Counted from the stretch's first letter, positions 26,293-35,347 are shown. The stretch: 63,123 bases of DNA from CAXTKD01 sp964244885 (GCA_964244885.1 CAXTKD010000018.1:1-63123); one strand, 5' to 3'. The notes: generated by a model from the sequence alone, not told the origin. Made by a program: numbers and translations.

Positions 26293-27576
26293 CTAGCTCA
26301 TCCGTGACAGAAGCTCAGGAATCGGCACGAAGGCGAAGGCGACCGAGCTGTCGGCGACCCCATAGGGCATGAACAAATGATCGCCCTGCCGCATCGCGCC
26401 GCAGGTGTAGACGACGTTCGGCACATAGCCTTCGCGGTCCTGGTCCTTGGCGGCGAGGATGGGGTCGGCGGCGCGGGCGAGGACCTTCGAGGGATCGTCC
26501 TTGTCGAGGAGGACCGCGCCGATCGAATATTTCCGCATCGCGCCGACGCCGTGGGTGAGCAGCAGCCAGCCCTCATCCAGCTCGATCGGCGGGCCGCAGT
26601 TGCCGATCTGGACAAACTCCCACGGGTAGACGGGCTTGAGCAGCAGGTCGCCGTCCTCCCAATGGTCGATCTCGTCGGAGACGAGCAGGAACAGGTTCTG
26701 GCCGTCCTGCCGGCCGATCATCATATACTTGCCGCCGACCTTGCGCGGGAACAGCGCCATGCCCTTGTTGCGCGCCGCCGCGCCGCGCATCGGCACGAGG
26801 TCGATCGACCGGAAATCCCGCGTCCGCATCAGTTCCGACTGGATCTCGCGGCCCGAATAGGCGGTGTAGGTGCCGATATATTCGTAAGTGCCGTCGTCGT
26901 GGAGGAAATGCGTCATCCGCAGATCCTCCAGTCCGTTGCGCTGCGCCGGTGTGATCGGGAAGATCACCGTGCCCGACAGCGTGCTGTCGGCATGGCGGAA
27001 AACCGTGACGGGGCCGTCCTCATATTCGCCGTCGGGGTCGGAGGCGTAGGTGGCGGTGGCGAACGGCGGCTCGGGCGCGAGCATCAGGTCGCAGTCGCTG
27101 GTGATCAGCCCCTCGCGGAAGGCGATCGAGCTGATATGGCCCTCGCCGACCGCGCGGAGCGACATCAGGATCCGCATCGTATCGCCGTCGAGGCCGCTCT
27201 GGTCCGGGTGGAGGACGACGCTGGGGTTCATCAGCGCGGCGGCGGCATAGCTGTACTCGTGGCAGAAATAGGCGCCGATGAGCTGACGCTTCTCGTCGCC
27301 GATGTCGGGCAGGTCGAGCTGGAGAAGCTCGACGATCTGCTCGTAGCGGGTCATGAAGACGCGCCGTGTCTGCCAGTGGCGCGCCTCGAAATCGACGAGG
27401 ACGGCGGCGAGCTGGTCGCGCGCTTCGGCCATGTCCATGTCGAGCACCGCCTTGACCAGCCGCTGCGCGCGGCCGGGCTCGGCGCCGGTGCCCTGCCAGG
27501 CGAGATGGAAAGGGCGGACCACGACGCGCGACGGATCGGCGCTGAGGCGGAGCGAGTGATTGAACGTCTCAAGCAT
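26293..27576 (-). CDS. GH130 family glycosidase/phosphorylase
   Basis: 427 residues, all-beta propeller composition. Signatures of glycoside hydrolase family 130 (mannoside phosphorylases): PSVVLHPDQSG region, LRMTHFLHDDGTYEYIGTYTAYSGR, GRQDGQNLFLLVSDEIDHW, and the C-terminal GNCGPPIELDEGWLLLTHGVG and REGYVPNVVYTCGAM. Family members phosphorolyse beta-1,4 or beta-1,2 mannosides; which linkage is not clear. ATG 27576 follows a purine-rich GGGGGGCG. It is 40 bp downstream of a glycosyltransferase-fusion gene on the same strand, implying a shared glycan. Confidence 0.85.
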   Translation of the reverse strand: MLETFNHSLRLSADPSRVVVRPFHLAWQGTGAEPGRAQRLVKAVLDMDMAEARDQLAAVLVDFEARHWQTRRVFMTRYEQIVELLQLDLPDIGDEKRQLIGAYFCHEYSYAAAALMNPSVVLHPDQSGLDGDTMRILMSLRAVGEGHISSIAFREGLITSDCDLMLAPEPPFATATYASDPDGEYEDGPVTVFRHADSTLSGTVIFPITPAQRNGLEDLRMTHFLHDDGTYEYIGTYTAYSGREIQSELMRTRDFRSIDLVPMRGAAARNKGMALFPRKVGGKYMMIGRQDGQNLFLLVSDEIDHWEDGDLLLKPVYPWEFVQIGNCGPPIELDEGWLLLTHGVGAMRKYSIGAVLLDKDDPSKVLARAADPILAAKDQDREGYVPNVVYTCGAMRQGDHLFMPYGVADSSVAFAFVPIPELLSRMS

Positions 27577-27616
27577 CGCGCCCCCCGGCGGCAATTCGAT
27601 CAGGCCACGGCGAGCC

Positions 27617-29890
27617 TCAGGCCGCGCCGCGGGTCCTTGTAACGACACCTTTCCCGAAGGAAAGGGCGGACATCGCGACGTTCGCCATTTGCAGCGCGAG
27701 GATCGATTCGGCGCCCTGGTTGCGGTTGAGGCCATGTGGCATCAGGCCGTCGTGGCAGCCGCCGTCGGCACGGCTGGCGAGCGGCACGCCAAGGTCGTTG
27801 CGGCCGACGAACCAGCCGTAGGCGGTCCTCGCGGCGTCGGCCCAGCGCGCATCGCCAGTTACGTCGCGCGCGACGATGCAAGCCTCGATCGTCGCCACCG
27901 CTTCCAGCGGCTGCTGGTCATAGGGGAGGGGCGCCGAATATTCGCGGCCGAAGCTGTCGGTGCCGACCGGCCGAAAGCCTTCGGAGCCGGTCTGCGCGGC
28001 GGTCAGCCATTCGAGCGTGGCGAGGCCCGCGGCCGTGAGGTCCGCGCGGCCGAGGCCGCGCCCAGCGCGGATCAGCGCCTCGGGAAGGCGCGCGTTGTCG
28101 TAGGCGAGGACGGCCTCGAACCAGTCCCAGCCCGGACGGCGGGATGCGGCGAGCCGCTCCATCAGCAATTCGGCGGTCGCCTCGAGAATCGCGCGCGCGC
28201 CGTGATGGCCGGGAAACGCCGACAGCACTTCCGCGGCGCCGAGCGCGGCGAACGCGCGGGCGCGCGGCGAGCCGAGCGAGGCGGCGAGCGGCGATGTCTG
28301 GTTAAACAGGTTGATCGCCCAGTCGCGCATCGACTGCGTCCGGCCCGACGCGGCGGCACAACCGAGCGCCCATAGCGTCCGGCCGTTGCTGTCCTCCGAT
28401 CCCTCATCCTCACACCAGCCGCGATCGTAGCGCATGAAGTTGCGGAAGCGGCAGGTGTCCGGGTTCCAGGCGTGCTGAACGAACGCGGCGTAGGTCGTCG
28501 TGAGGCGGTCGTCCGCCTCGTCGCCGAGGCGGCACATCAGGATCAGCGCGCGGGCGTTGTCGTCGATGCAATAGCCATGGTTGCGGTCGGGAATCGAGAA
28601 CAGCCCGTGCTGGAGCATGCCCGTCGAGTCGGTCATCCGGCGGACCGCGGCGAGATCGGGATCGAGCGGCGCCGGCGACGCAACGGCGCCGATCTGCGGC
28701 GCACGCGCCTTGCAGGCCAGCTCGATCAGTTCGACGGCGCGCTCCACCGCGCGCGGCCACAAGGTCTCGCGGCCGAGAGCATAGGCCTTGGCGGCCATCG
28801 CGTCGCGGCGCGCGTCGTCGGCGAGGAGCCCGCCGACCGCCTGGGCGAGCGCGTCGGAATCGCGCGGGGGAACCAGCACGCCGTGGCCATCGGCGAGCAG
28901 TTCCCGGGCGTGGACATAGGGCGTCGAAACCACCGCCTTGCCCAGTGCCACGGCGTAGGACAGCGTGCCGGAGGTGATCTGCGCGAGGTTGAGATAGGGC
29001 GTGACGTAGACGTCCGCCGCCTCCAGCCAGTCGAGCAGGTCGTCCTGCTCGACGAAGGTGTCGACGAAGCGAATGCGGTCGGCGACGCCGAGCATGCGGG
29101 CCAGCGCGCGCAGCGAGTCGCGCAATGCTTCGCCTTCGTGGCGGATCAGATTAGGGTGGGTGGCGCCGAGGATGACGTAAAAGGCGTCGGGATGCGCGAC
29201 GGCGACCTCGGCCATCGCCTCGATCATGTGGCGGATGCCCTTGTCGGGCGCGAGCAGGCCGAAGGTCATGACGACCTTGCGGCCTTCGAGCCCGAAGCGC
29301 GCCTTGGCGGCGGCGGGGTCGACATAGGGGCGGTCGGGCGCGCCGTGCGGGATGACGGTGATGCGCGAATTGTCGACACCGTAGCGCGTCCGCAGAATGT
29401 CACGCCCGCTTTCGGCCATGACGACGAGATGCGAGGCGCGCGACAGCAGGCGCTCGAATACCGCCAGTTCGTCGCCCGACGGACTTTCGAGGACGGTGTG
29501 CAGCGTCACGAGGACTGGAAGCGTCGAGCGCTCCAGCAGCGTCAGGATGTGGGCGCCAGCCGGCCCGCCGAAAATGCCGAACTCGTGCTGGAGCCAGATC
29601 GCCTGCGCGCCGCTTGCCTCGATCAGCGCGGCGGCCTCGCGGTAGGCGAGAGGGTCTGCGACGCGGATCGGTGAGACGCCCTCGGGATAGGCGACGCCCG
29701 TCTCGTCATCCATCGCATAATGGTCCACCCGGAGATCGTGGAAGCGCGCGCCGAGCGCGGTGACGACATCCGTCGTGAAGGTGGCTATGCCGCAGCGGCG
29801 CGGAAGGGCATTGCCGATGACCGCGATATGGCGAAGGCAGGACAGGCCGAAATCCAGCCCAACACTCTCGCGTCCGTCAACCTGCGTCAT
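27617..29890 (-). CDS. GT4-type glycosyltransferase fused to a C-terminal alpha-toroid domain
   Basis: 757 residues. Residues about 20-380 form a GT-B fold: LPRRCGIATFTTDV (N-domain), TFGLLAPDKGIRHMIEAM, and TSGTLSYAVALGKAVVSTPYV with RELLADGHGVLVPP, the donor-binding loop of GT4 enzymes. The C-terminal half (about 410-740) is a (alpha/alpha) barrel-like domain with DRNHGYCIDDNARALILM, RNFMRYDRGW and GWDWFEAVLAYDN. This fusion next to a GH130 phosphorylase suggests synthesis and turnover of a mannose-type glycan. ATG 29890 is preferred over an upstream start at 29941 because conserved sequence begins about 20 residues later. Confidence 0.85.
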   Translation of the reverse strand: MTQVDGRESVGLDFGLSCLRHIAVIGNALPRRCGIATFTTDVVTALGARFHDLRVDHYAMDDETGVAYPEGVSPIRVADPLAYREAAALIEASGAQAIWLQHEFGIFGGPAGAHILTLLERSTLPVLVTLHTVLESPSGDELAVFERLLSRASHLVVMAESGRDILRTRYGVDNSRITVIPHGAPDRPYVDPAAAKARFGLEGRKVVMTFGLLAPDKGIRHMIEAMAEVAVAHPDAFYVILGATHPNLIRHEGEALRDSLRALARMLGVADRIRFVDTFVEQDDLLDWLEAADVYVTPYLNLAQITSGTLSYAVALGKAVVSTPYVHARELLADGHGVLVPPRDSDALAQAVGGLLADDARRDAMAAKAYALGRETLWPRAVERAVELIELACKARAPQIGAVASPAPLDPDLAAVRRMTDSTGMLQHGLFSIPDRNHGYCIDDNARALILMCRLGDEADDRLTTTYAAFVQHAWNPDTCRFRNFMRYDRGWCEDEGSEDSNGRTLWALGCAAASGRTQSMRDWAINLFNQTSPLAASLGSPRARAFAALGAAEVLSAFPGHHGARAILEATAELLMERLAASRRPGWDWFEAVLAYDNARLPEALIRAGRGLGRADLTAAGLATLEWLTAAQTGSEGFRPVGTDSFGREYSAPLPYDQQPLEAVATIEACIVARDVTGDARWADAARTAYGWFVGRNDLGVPLASRADGGCHDGLMPHGLNRNQGAESILALQMANVAMSALSFGKGVVTRTRGAA

Positions 29891-29935
29891 CGAGCCCCTA
29901 ACCGCGTTGTCGAAACCCCGTATCGAACCCCAACG

Positions 29936-29966
29936 CCGCAATGCAACAAAGGTTGCTGCATTGCGG
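29936..29966. promoter_or_regulatory. 10-bp inverted repeat upstream of the glycosyltransferase gene
   Basis: CCGCAATGCA and TGCATTGCGG, exact mirror arms 11 bases apart, 46-76 bp before ATG 29890. It could be an operator or an RNA hairpin in the leader. Arms centred on TGCAT/ATGCA resemble TGC-rich sites of alphaproteobacterial regulators, but no specific regulator is claimed. The rest of the 29891-30245 gap (about 355 bp) shows no credible gene or other structure. Confidence 0.35.
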
Positions 29967-30245
29967 CAGACATGTCCAGTCTCGGTTCGGGATGGTTAAG
30001 ATTTTGACTAGGCCTTCGGCTCCGCCGCGCATGACGCGTACGGTGCTTCCCTGTAAATCAGGCAATAACAGGGAAACCGCAGCCGCTGAAAACGGCCAGA
30101 GACGCTGCCCCCGGAATTCGCCCGAATGGCGTGATCAAGGGGGGCGGAAGCGGGGAGCGCCCAACGGAAGCCAGGCGGTTTAATCGGGGTATTTTAGGAG
30201 GTTGGTCGGCGCGATCCTGCCGTGAGACGAGTGAGCAGGACTAGA

Positions 30246-30335
30246 TGGCGGAGCGAGAGGGATTCGAACCCTCGAAGAGCTTTCACCCTTACACACTTTC
30301 CAGGCGTGCGCCTTCAACCGCTCGGCCACCGCTCC
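30246..30335 (-). tRNA. tRNA-Ser (anticodon GGA)
   Basis: 90-nt cloverleaf including an encoded CCA. Acceptor stem GGAGCGG pairs with CCGCTCC, D arm GGCCGAGCGG, anticodon arm CACGC-CTGGAAA-GTGTG giving anticodon GGA (reads UCC and UCU), a long variable arm of class II tRNAs (GGGTGAAAGCTCT region), and T loop GTTCGAATC. All features match tRNA-Ser. It lies downstream of ligD on the other side of a short gap. Confidence 0.97.
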
Positions 30336-30348
30336 GTTGGCGGGCGGT

Positions 30349-32868
30349 TTAGCCGCCGCCATTCAGGGCGGCAAGCAGCGACTGGTTCGAGCGCGCCCAG
30401 CCGGCAGCTTCGAGGGCCTTGGCGCGCTTCAGGAGTTCGGGGAGGTCGCTGACGCTGAAGTGGTGGCCGGTCTCGAAGCTCGGCAATTCCTTCCAGGTGA
30501 CGGGGGCCGCGACCGGCGCGCCCTCGCGCGAACGGGTGGAATAGGGGAGGATGGCGGTCGCGCCGCGCTGGTTGCGGAGATAGTCGATGAAGATGCGGCC
30601 GGTGCGCTTCACCTTGGCGAGCGCCGCGGTGAACTCGTCGGGCTTCTCGTTCGCGAGTTGCTGCGCGAAGGTGCGGCAGAAGTTCTTGATCTCGGGCCAT
30701 TCGAGCTCGGGCTTGATCGGCAGGACGACGTGGACGCCCTTGCCGCCCGACAGCATCGGCCAGGTTTCGAGGCCGATCGACGCCAGCCGGTCGCGGATGG
30801 TGAAGGCGGCCTCCTTGACGGTTTCGAACGTCACGCTCGGGTCGGGATCGAGGTCGAAGACCAGGCGGTCGGGCTGCTCTACTGTGGCGACGTGCGAGCC
30901 CCAGGCGTGGAATTCCAGCGTGCCCATCTGCAGGCAGGCGACGACGCCGCGAATGCTGTCGACGTAGAGATAGGGCTCCGGATTGCTGCTCGCCTCGACG
31001 ATAGTGACGTGCTTGACGCTTTCATCGAACGAGCCGCTATCGTGCTTCTGGAAGAAGCAATATTTGCCGCGCCCCTGCGGGCAGCGAACGAGGCTCAGCG
31101 GACGCTCGGAGAATTCCGGCATCAAATGCTTTTCCATCGCGACGTAATAATCGACCACCGCCATCTTGCTGATGCCGACGTCGGGGAACACCGGGCGATC
31201 GGGGTTGGTGATCTTGATGCCGGCGCGGGTGTCGCCTTTCTCCTTAGGCTTGGTGTCGGCGACCGGCGCGTCGTCCTCGACGTGGCCCGTCTGCTCGAAC
31301 ACCACGTCCTTCGCCGGCTTGTCGAAGCGCAGGCCGAGGAAGCTCGGGTGGCGCAGGCTGCCGTCGGGCGTCATCTCGGTGAAGGCGATCTCGGCGACAA
31401 GCTCGGGCCTGACCCAGCGCGCGCCGCGCCGGGCGTCGGCGGTGAGCTTCTCGAACGCGGGCTTGGGGATGGCAAGCGCCTCCATCCGCTTCGCGATGTC
31501 CGCAAGGCTGTCGCCGTTGAAGCCGGTGCCGACGCGGCCGGCGTAGATGAACCTGTCGCCCTCGTAATAGCCGAGGAGCAGCGACGAGAAGCCGTGGCGC
31601 TTGTCTGAGACCTTCCAGCCGCCGATGACGAATTCCTGGCGCTTGATGCACTTGACCTTGAGCCAGCCGGGGCTGCGGCGGCCGGAATATTTGCCGTCGG
31701 CGCGCTTCGAGACGATGCCCTCGTAGCCCGACTTGCAGAGTGCGTTCAGCACGTCCTCCCCGCCGCCGCGGACGTGGTCGGCGTAGACGAAGGGCGCGCC
31801 CGCCGCCTCGATCATCGGCTTCAGCCGCGCCTTGCGCTCGGTCAGCGGCAGGTGGGTGAGGTCGGTGCCGTCGATCTCCAGCAGGTCGAAGGCGAAGAAC
31901 ACCATCGGCTTCTGCGCCTTGATGGCGTTCTGGAGCGCCGAGAAGCTCGGCATGCCGTGCGCGTCGAGCGCCACCACCTCGCCGTCGATCAGCGCCGAGC
32001 CGACCTTGATCTTCGCCGCCGCCGTCGCGATCTGCGCGAATTGCCCGGTCCAGTCATTGGCTTTGCGGGTATAGGCCCTGGCCTGGCCGCCGCCGACCGC
32101 GAGCAGCGCGCGGTATCCGTCGTATTTGACCTCGTGCAGCCAGGCGTCGCCCGCCGGCGCGGTGTCGGCCAAGGTGCAGAGCTGGACGGGGCGGAAGGCG
32201 GGCAGGGGGAGGGCTTTCTTCGGCTTAGACGCGGCCTTGGCCTTGGGCGCGTTCCGGCCTGCGCCGCCGCCGGCGATCTCCGCCATGCCGCGGCCGGTCG
32301 AGACGCTGGTCATGTGGGTGTCGACGAGGTGCATCGCCTCGCCGGCGTGCGCGTCCTCGACCTTGCGGAGCAGCCAGTTCTCGCGGGTCTCGCCGGGCTT
32401 GCCCTTGAGGCGAAACAGCACCCATTCGCCCTTCATCCGCTCGCCGTGGAGCGTGAAGTGGAGCTTGCCCTTCTTGAGGCCGGCGCGCGGGTCGCCCTCG
32501 GGCTCCCAGGTGCCGCGGTCCCACAGCATAACGGTGCCGCCGCCATAGGCGCCCTTGGGGATGGTGCCTTCGAAGGTGGCGTAGTCGAGCGGATGGTCCT
32601 CGGTCATCACCGCGAGGCGCTTGTCGTTGGGGTCGAGGCTTGGGCCACGGGTGACGGCCCAGCTTTTGAGGACGCCGTCGAGCTCGAGCCGGAAGTCGTA
32701 GTGAAGTCGCGTCGCGGCGTGCTTCTGCACCATGAAGATGTTGCCGCCGGGCTTGATCGCCTTGCCGGGGGCGCCCGAGGGTTCGGCGGTCTGCGCGAAA
32801 TCGCGCTTGGCGTTGTAGGCCGAGAGGGCGTCGCGGACCGAGGCCGTGACTTGGGGTTTCTCCGACAT
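30349..32868 (-). CDS. ligD: NHEJ DNA ligase D (phosphoesterase-ligase-polymerase)
   Basis: 839 residues with the three LigD domains in the order phosphoesterase, ligase, polymerase. PE domain: HYDFRLE (residues 56-62). Ligase: KYDGYR with the adenylated lysine at 248, then the OB-fold. Polymerase: FDLDPD (acidic metal ligands near 672-676) and SGGKGVHVVLP. LigD fills and seals DNA double-strand breaks with Ku. ATG 32868 precedes MSEKPQ; an in-frame extension upstream to 32916 is just translation of the adjacent palindromic repeat. Ku is immediately upstream on the same strand. Confidence 0.97.
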   Translation of the reverse strand: MSEKPQVTASVRDALSAYNAKRDFAQTAEPSGAPGKAIKPGGNIFMVQKHAATRLHYDFRLELDGVLKSWAVTRGPSLDPNDKRLAVMTEDHPLDYATFEGTIPKGAYGGGTVMLWDRGTWEPEGDPRAGLKKGKLHFTLHGERMKGEWVLFRLKGKPGETRENWLLRKVEDAHAGEAMHLVDTHMTSVSTGRGMAEIAGGGAGRNAPKAKAASKPKKALPLPAFRPVQLCTLADTAPAGDAWLHEVKYDGYRALLAVGGGQARAYTRKANDWTGQFAQIATAAAKIKVGSALIDGEVVALDAHGMPSFSALQNAIKAQKPMVFFAFDLLEIDGTDLTHLPLTERKARLKPMIEAAGAPFVYADHVRGGGEDVLNALCKSGYEGIVSKRADGKYSGRRSPGWLKVKCIKRQEFVIGGWKVSDKRHGFSSLLLGYYEGDRFIYAGRVGTGFNGDSLADIAKRMEALAIPKPAFEKLTADARRGARWVRPELVAEIAFTEMTPDGSLRHPSFLGLRFDKPAKDVVFEQTGHVEDDAPVADTKPKEKGDTRAGIKITNPDRPVFPDVGISKMAVVDYYVAMEKHLMPEFSERPLSLVRCPQGRGKYCFFQKHDSGSFDESVKHVTIVEASSNPEPYLYVDSIRGVVACLQMGTLEFHAWGSHVATVEQPDRLVFDLDPDPSVTFETVKEAAFTIRDRLASIGLETWPMLSGGKGVHVVLPIKPELEWPEIKNFCRTFAQQLANEKPDEFTAALAKVKRTGRIFIDYLRNQRGATAILPYSTRSREGAPVAAPVTWKELPSFETGHHFSVSDLPELLKRAKALEAAGWARSNQSLLAALNGGG

Positions 32869-32881
32869 GCTCAAAATTACG

Positions 32882-32999
32882 CCGTCATCCCGGCGAAGGC
32901 CGGGATCCATGAACACCGATTGAGACGAAGGCGCTCCGATTGCCGTGCGACACGGGCTTGAACCGTGTTCATGGGTCCCGGCGTTCGCCGGGATGACGG
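32882..32999. repeat. Palindromic repeat, GTCATCCCGGCGAA family
   Basis: Inverted repeat: ccgtcatcccggcgaaggcc gggatccatgaacac at the left and gtgttcatgggtcccggcgt tcgccgggatgacgg at the right, about 50 bp apart. It separates ku from ligD. Shorter relatives are at 43302-43331 and 45288-45319. It may affect how much ku transcript continues into ligD. Confidence 0.88.
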
Positions 33000-33032
33000 G
33001 GGGAATGATGACGGAACGATCATAGCCATCGC

Positions 33033-33935
33033 CTAGGCCCGCTTGCGCGCCGGCGCCTTCCTGGGCGCGGGCGTCCCCTTGACCGGCACGGTCTTGGCGG
33101 CGTCGCCGGTCGCCTTCTTGGTCATGGCGCCACGGCCGGCGGGCGCTTTTTCGATCGACTGCTTGAGCGCGGCCATCAAGTCGACGACGTTCGACGGCTT
33201 GGTCTCGGGCTCGCTGTCGTTGGCGGCCTTGGTCTTCTTGCCGGTCTTGAGCTTGGAATCGATCAGCTGGTGCAGCGCGTCGATATAGCGGTCCTCGTAG
33301 TTGGAGGCGTCGAACGGCGCGGTCTTTTTCTCGATCAGCGCGGTGGCGAGGTCGAGCAGCTCGGGCGGGGAGGGCTCCTCGCCGATCTGGCGGAAGAATT
33401 GCCCGGCCTTGTTGACCTCGTCGGCGTAGCGCAGCGTCTCCAGCGTCATGCCGCGGCCGCAGGGCTTCAGCGCGCAGATATATTCGCGGCCGCGGAGCGC
33501 CAGCTGGCCGAGGCCGACCTTGCCGGCCTTGCGGAGCGCATCGCGGACGACGCGGAACGCCTCCTCGGCGAGGTCGTCCTGCGGGACGACGAAATAGGGC
33601 TTGTCGAAATAGATCGGGTCGATCTCGTGCGCGCCGACGAACTGCGTCAGCTCGAGCGTCTTCTTGCTCTCCAGCTTGACGCTCTCGATCTCCTCGTCGG
33701 TGACGAGGACATATTCGCCCTTCTCGTACTCATAGCCCTTGACGATGTCGGCGGGGTCGACCGGGCCGATGCCGGGGACCGTCTTCTCGTACTTGATGCG
33801 CTTGCCCGAGGGCTCGTGGATCTGGTTGAACGAGACGCCGCCGGCCGAGCGCGCGGCGGCGTAGATCTCGACGGGGATCGAGACCAGGGCCAGCCTGATC
33901 TGGCCCGACCAATATGCGCGGGGTGCCGCCATCAT
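33033..33935 (-). CDS. ku: Ku, NHEJ DNA-end-binding protein
   Basis: 300 residues from MMAAPRAYWSGQIRLALVSI, the universal start of bacterial Ku. The core has RIKYEKTVPGIGPVDPADIVKGYEYEKG, FVGAHEIDPIYFDKPYFVVP, GREYICALKPCGRGM and a helical arm, with a lysine/alanine-rich C-terminal tail ending APARKRA that in other species recruits LigD and stabilises DNA binding. ATG 33932 is an alternative one codon in. Same strand as ligD, 164 bp upstream of it. Confidence 0.97.
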   Translation of the reverse strand: MMAAPRAYWSGQIRLALVSIPVEIYAAARSAGGVSFNQIHEPSGKRIKYEKTVPGIGPVDPADIVKGYEYEKGEYVLVTDEEIESVKLESKKTLELTQFVGAHEIDPIYFDKPYFVVPQDDLAEEAFRVVRDALRKAGKVGLGQLALRGREYICALKPCGRGMTLETLRYADEVNKAGQFFRQIGEEPSPPELLDLATALIEKKTAPFDASNYEDRYIDALHQLIDSKLKTGKKTKAANDSEPETKPSNVVDLMAALKQSIEKAPAGRGAMTKKATGDAAKTVPVKGTPAPRKAPARKRA

Positions 33936-34004
33936 CCGTCTCCGTTCATTGCGAGGGCATAACGGGAGTCGGCGGCGACTCGTTCCGGCGATCGGATCGA
34001 GGGC

Positions 34005-34082
34005 GCGGAAGTTAACAAGATGGAGGGCTGTGAGCGGCTTCCGCCGGCCCCCGCACCCCTTGCGGAAGTTAACAACATGGAG
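34005..34082. repeat. Two direct copies of gcggaagttaacaa[g/c]atggag
   Basis: Copies at 34005-34025 and 34062-34082, differing by one base, in the 300-bp gap between ku and the next MAPEG gene. The HpaI-like gttaac core makes each unit partly palindromic. This short unit resembles dispersed intergenic repeats seen in sphingomonads. No other gene or structure is seen in 33936-34236. Confidence 0.7.
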
Positions 34083-34236
34083 ACGGGCCATTCCCCGTCA
34101 CGCATTCATCCCGGCAAACTACGAGAGCTCGATTATAACCATATGGGATGATTCTTGCAAGGCCGTGGCGGCTTGCGCCGACGCCCGGAGACGCTAGCAT
34201 CCGCCAGCGCTGTCGAAGCGCATTGGGGAGATGAAG

Positions 34237-34635
34237 ATGACCGCCTATCCGCTGACCACGCTGTCGAGTTGCCTTGCGCTGATCATCTATATCGCGGTGT
34301 TCATGGTCGCCGGAAAGGCGCGGACGACCTATGGCGTCGCGGCGCCGGCGGTGAGCGGCAATCTTGAATTCGAGAAGCGCTACCGAGTCCAGATGAACAC
34401 GCTGGAGCAGCTCGTGCTGTTCCTGCCGGCGCTATGGCTGGCGCTGCCGGTGTTCGGCGACCGGACGACGGCGGCGATCGGCCTGATCTGGTCGCTCGGG
34501 CGCATCCTCTATGCCGTCGCCTATGTCCGCGAGCCCAAGACGCGGACGGTGGGCTTCATGCTGACGATCCTGCCGAGCCTCGTGCTGCTCGTCGCCGCGA
34601 CGAAGATGGCGCTGCAGGCGGCTTTCTCGGGGTGA
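34237..34635 (+). CDS. MAPEG family membrane protein
   Basis: 132 residues with four hydrophobic helices: about 4-22, 54-73, 78-95 and 107-127. YRVQMNTLEQLVLFLPALWL is the MAPEG helix-2 region and the RILYAVAYVREPKTR stretch follows helix 3. GGGGAG lies 6 bases before ATG 34237, while the ATG two codons upstream (34231) would have no spacing to it, so the later start is chosen. Overlaps the following acetyltransferase gene (GTGA). Bacterial MAPEG function here is unknown. Confidence 0.85.
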   Translation: MTAYPLTTLSSCLALIIYIAVFMVAGKARTTYGVAAPAVSGNLEFEKRYRVQMNTLEQLVLFLPALWLALPVFGDRTTAAIGLIWSLGRILYAVAYVREPKTRTVGFMLTILPSLVLLVAATKMALQAAFSG

Positions 34636-35168
34636 CGGTGCTGGTCACCGGGCGGCTGACGCTGGCGCCGCACACGCCCGGTGACTTCGCCGACTGCGCG
34701 GCGATGTGGGCCGACCCTGAGGTCGTGCGCCACATCGGCGGCCGTCCGTTCACCGCCGAGGAAAGCTGGGCGCGGCTGCTGCGTTACGCCGGCCTTTGGT
34801 CCTTGCTCGGCTATGGCTATTGGGCGGTGCGCGAGACCGCCACCGGCCGCTTCGCCGGCGACATCGGCTTCGCCGACTTCCACCGCGAGATCGAGCCCGG
34901 CTTCGGCGGCGCACCGGAGGCTGGTTGGGCGCTGGCGCGGTGGGCGCATGGCCAGGGTTTCGCCGCCGAGGCGCTGGGCGCGGCGCTCGAATGGGCCGAC
35001 AGCGCCCTCGACGCCCCGCGGACCGTCTGCCTGATCGATCCCGCCAATATCCCGTCCTTGGCGCTCGCCGCGAAGGTCGGTTTCCGTCCCTATGCCGACG
35101 CGACCTACAAGGGCAGCCCGACGCGCCTTTTCGAACGGCCGCGCCCGCTTAGGGTCCGTACTCAATGA
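34632..35168 (+). CDS. GNAT family N-acetyltransferase
   Basis: 178 residues, RimJ/RimL-like. Starts with VLVTGRLTLAPHTPGDFADC, the usual 'TxRLxLRP' opening, followed by IGGRPFTAEESWARLLR, GYWAVRETATGRFAGDIGF, the acceptor-site PEAGWALARWAHGQGFAAEAL (acetyl-CoA loop Q-G-F-A) and a C-terminal NIPSLALAAKVGF, the family LxxSxRV-like ending. The start is GTG 34632, overlapping the MAPEG stop. Substrate unknown; such proteins acetylate amino groups of proteins, antibiotics or small molecules. Confidence 0.85.
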   Translation: MTVLVTGRLTLAPHTPGDFADCAAMWADPEVVRHIGGRPFTAEESWARLLRYAGLWSLLGYGYWAVRETATGRFAGDIGFADFHREIEPGFGGAPEAGWALARWAHGQGFAAEALGAALEWADSALDAPRTVCLIDPANIPSLALAAKVGFRPYADATYKGSPTRLFERPRPLRVRTQ

Positions 35169-35190
35169 GAGTCGCGGTGCTCCCGGCCTG

Positions 35191-35304
35191 GCGGTGTCAC
35201 CCCCACCTAACCTCCCCCATCGAAGGGGGAGGGACCAGGCTGAGCGATTCAAGAAGGGCGTCCCCTCCCCTTCGATGGGGAGGGACAGGGTGGGGTGACA
35301 CCGC
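35191..35304. repeat. Palindromic repeat, GCGGTGTCACCCC family
   Basis: Arms gcggtgtcacccccacctaa and ggggtgacaccgc with inner cctcccccatcgaagggggagg and cctccccttcgatggggagg. Structured like the other dispersed repeats but with a distinct sequence. It sits between the convergent GNAT and lipoprotein genes. Confidence 0.85.
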
Positions 35305-35347
35305 CGGGCGTGAACGCACAAGCGGTGCAACCCATTGAGTCCGGGCC

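Noticed and set aside
32869..32916. N-terminal extension of LigD
   Set aside because: It is the translation of the palindromic repeat (MDPGLRRDDG-like); family homology starts at 32868.
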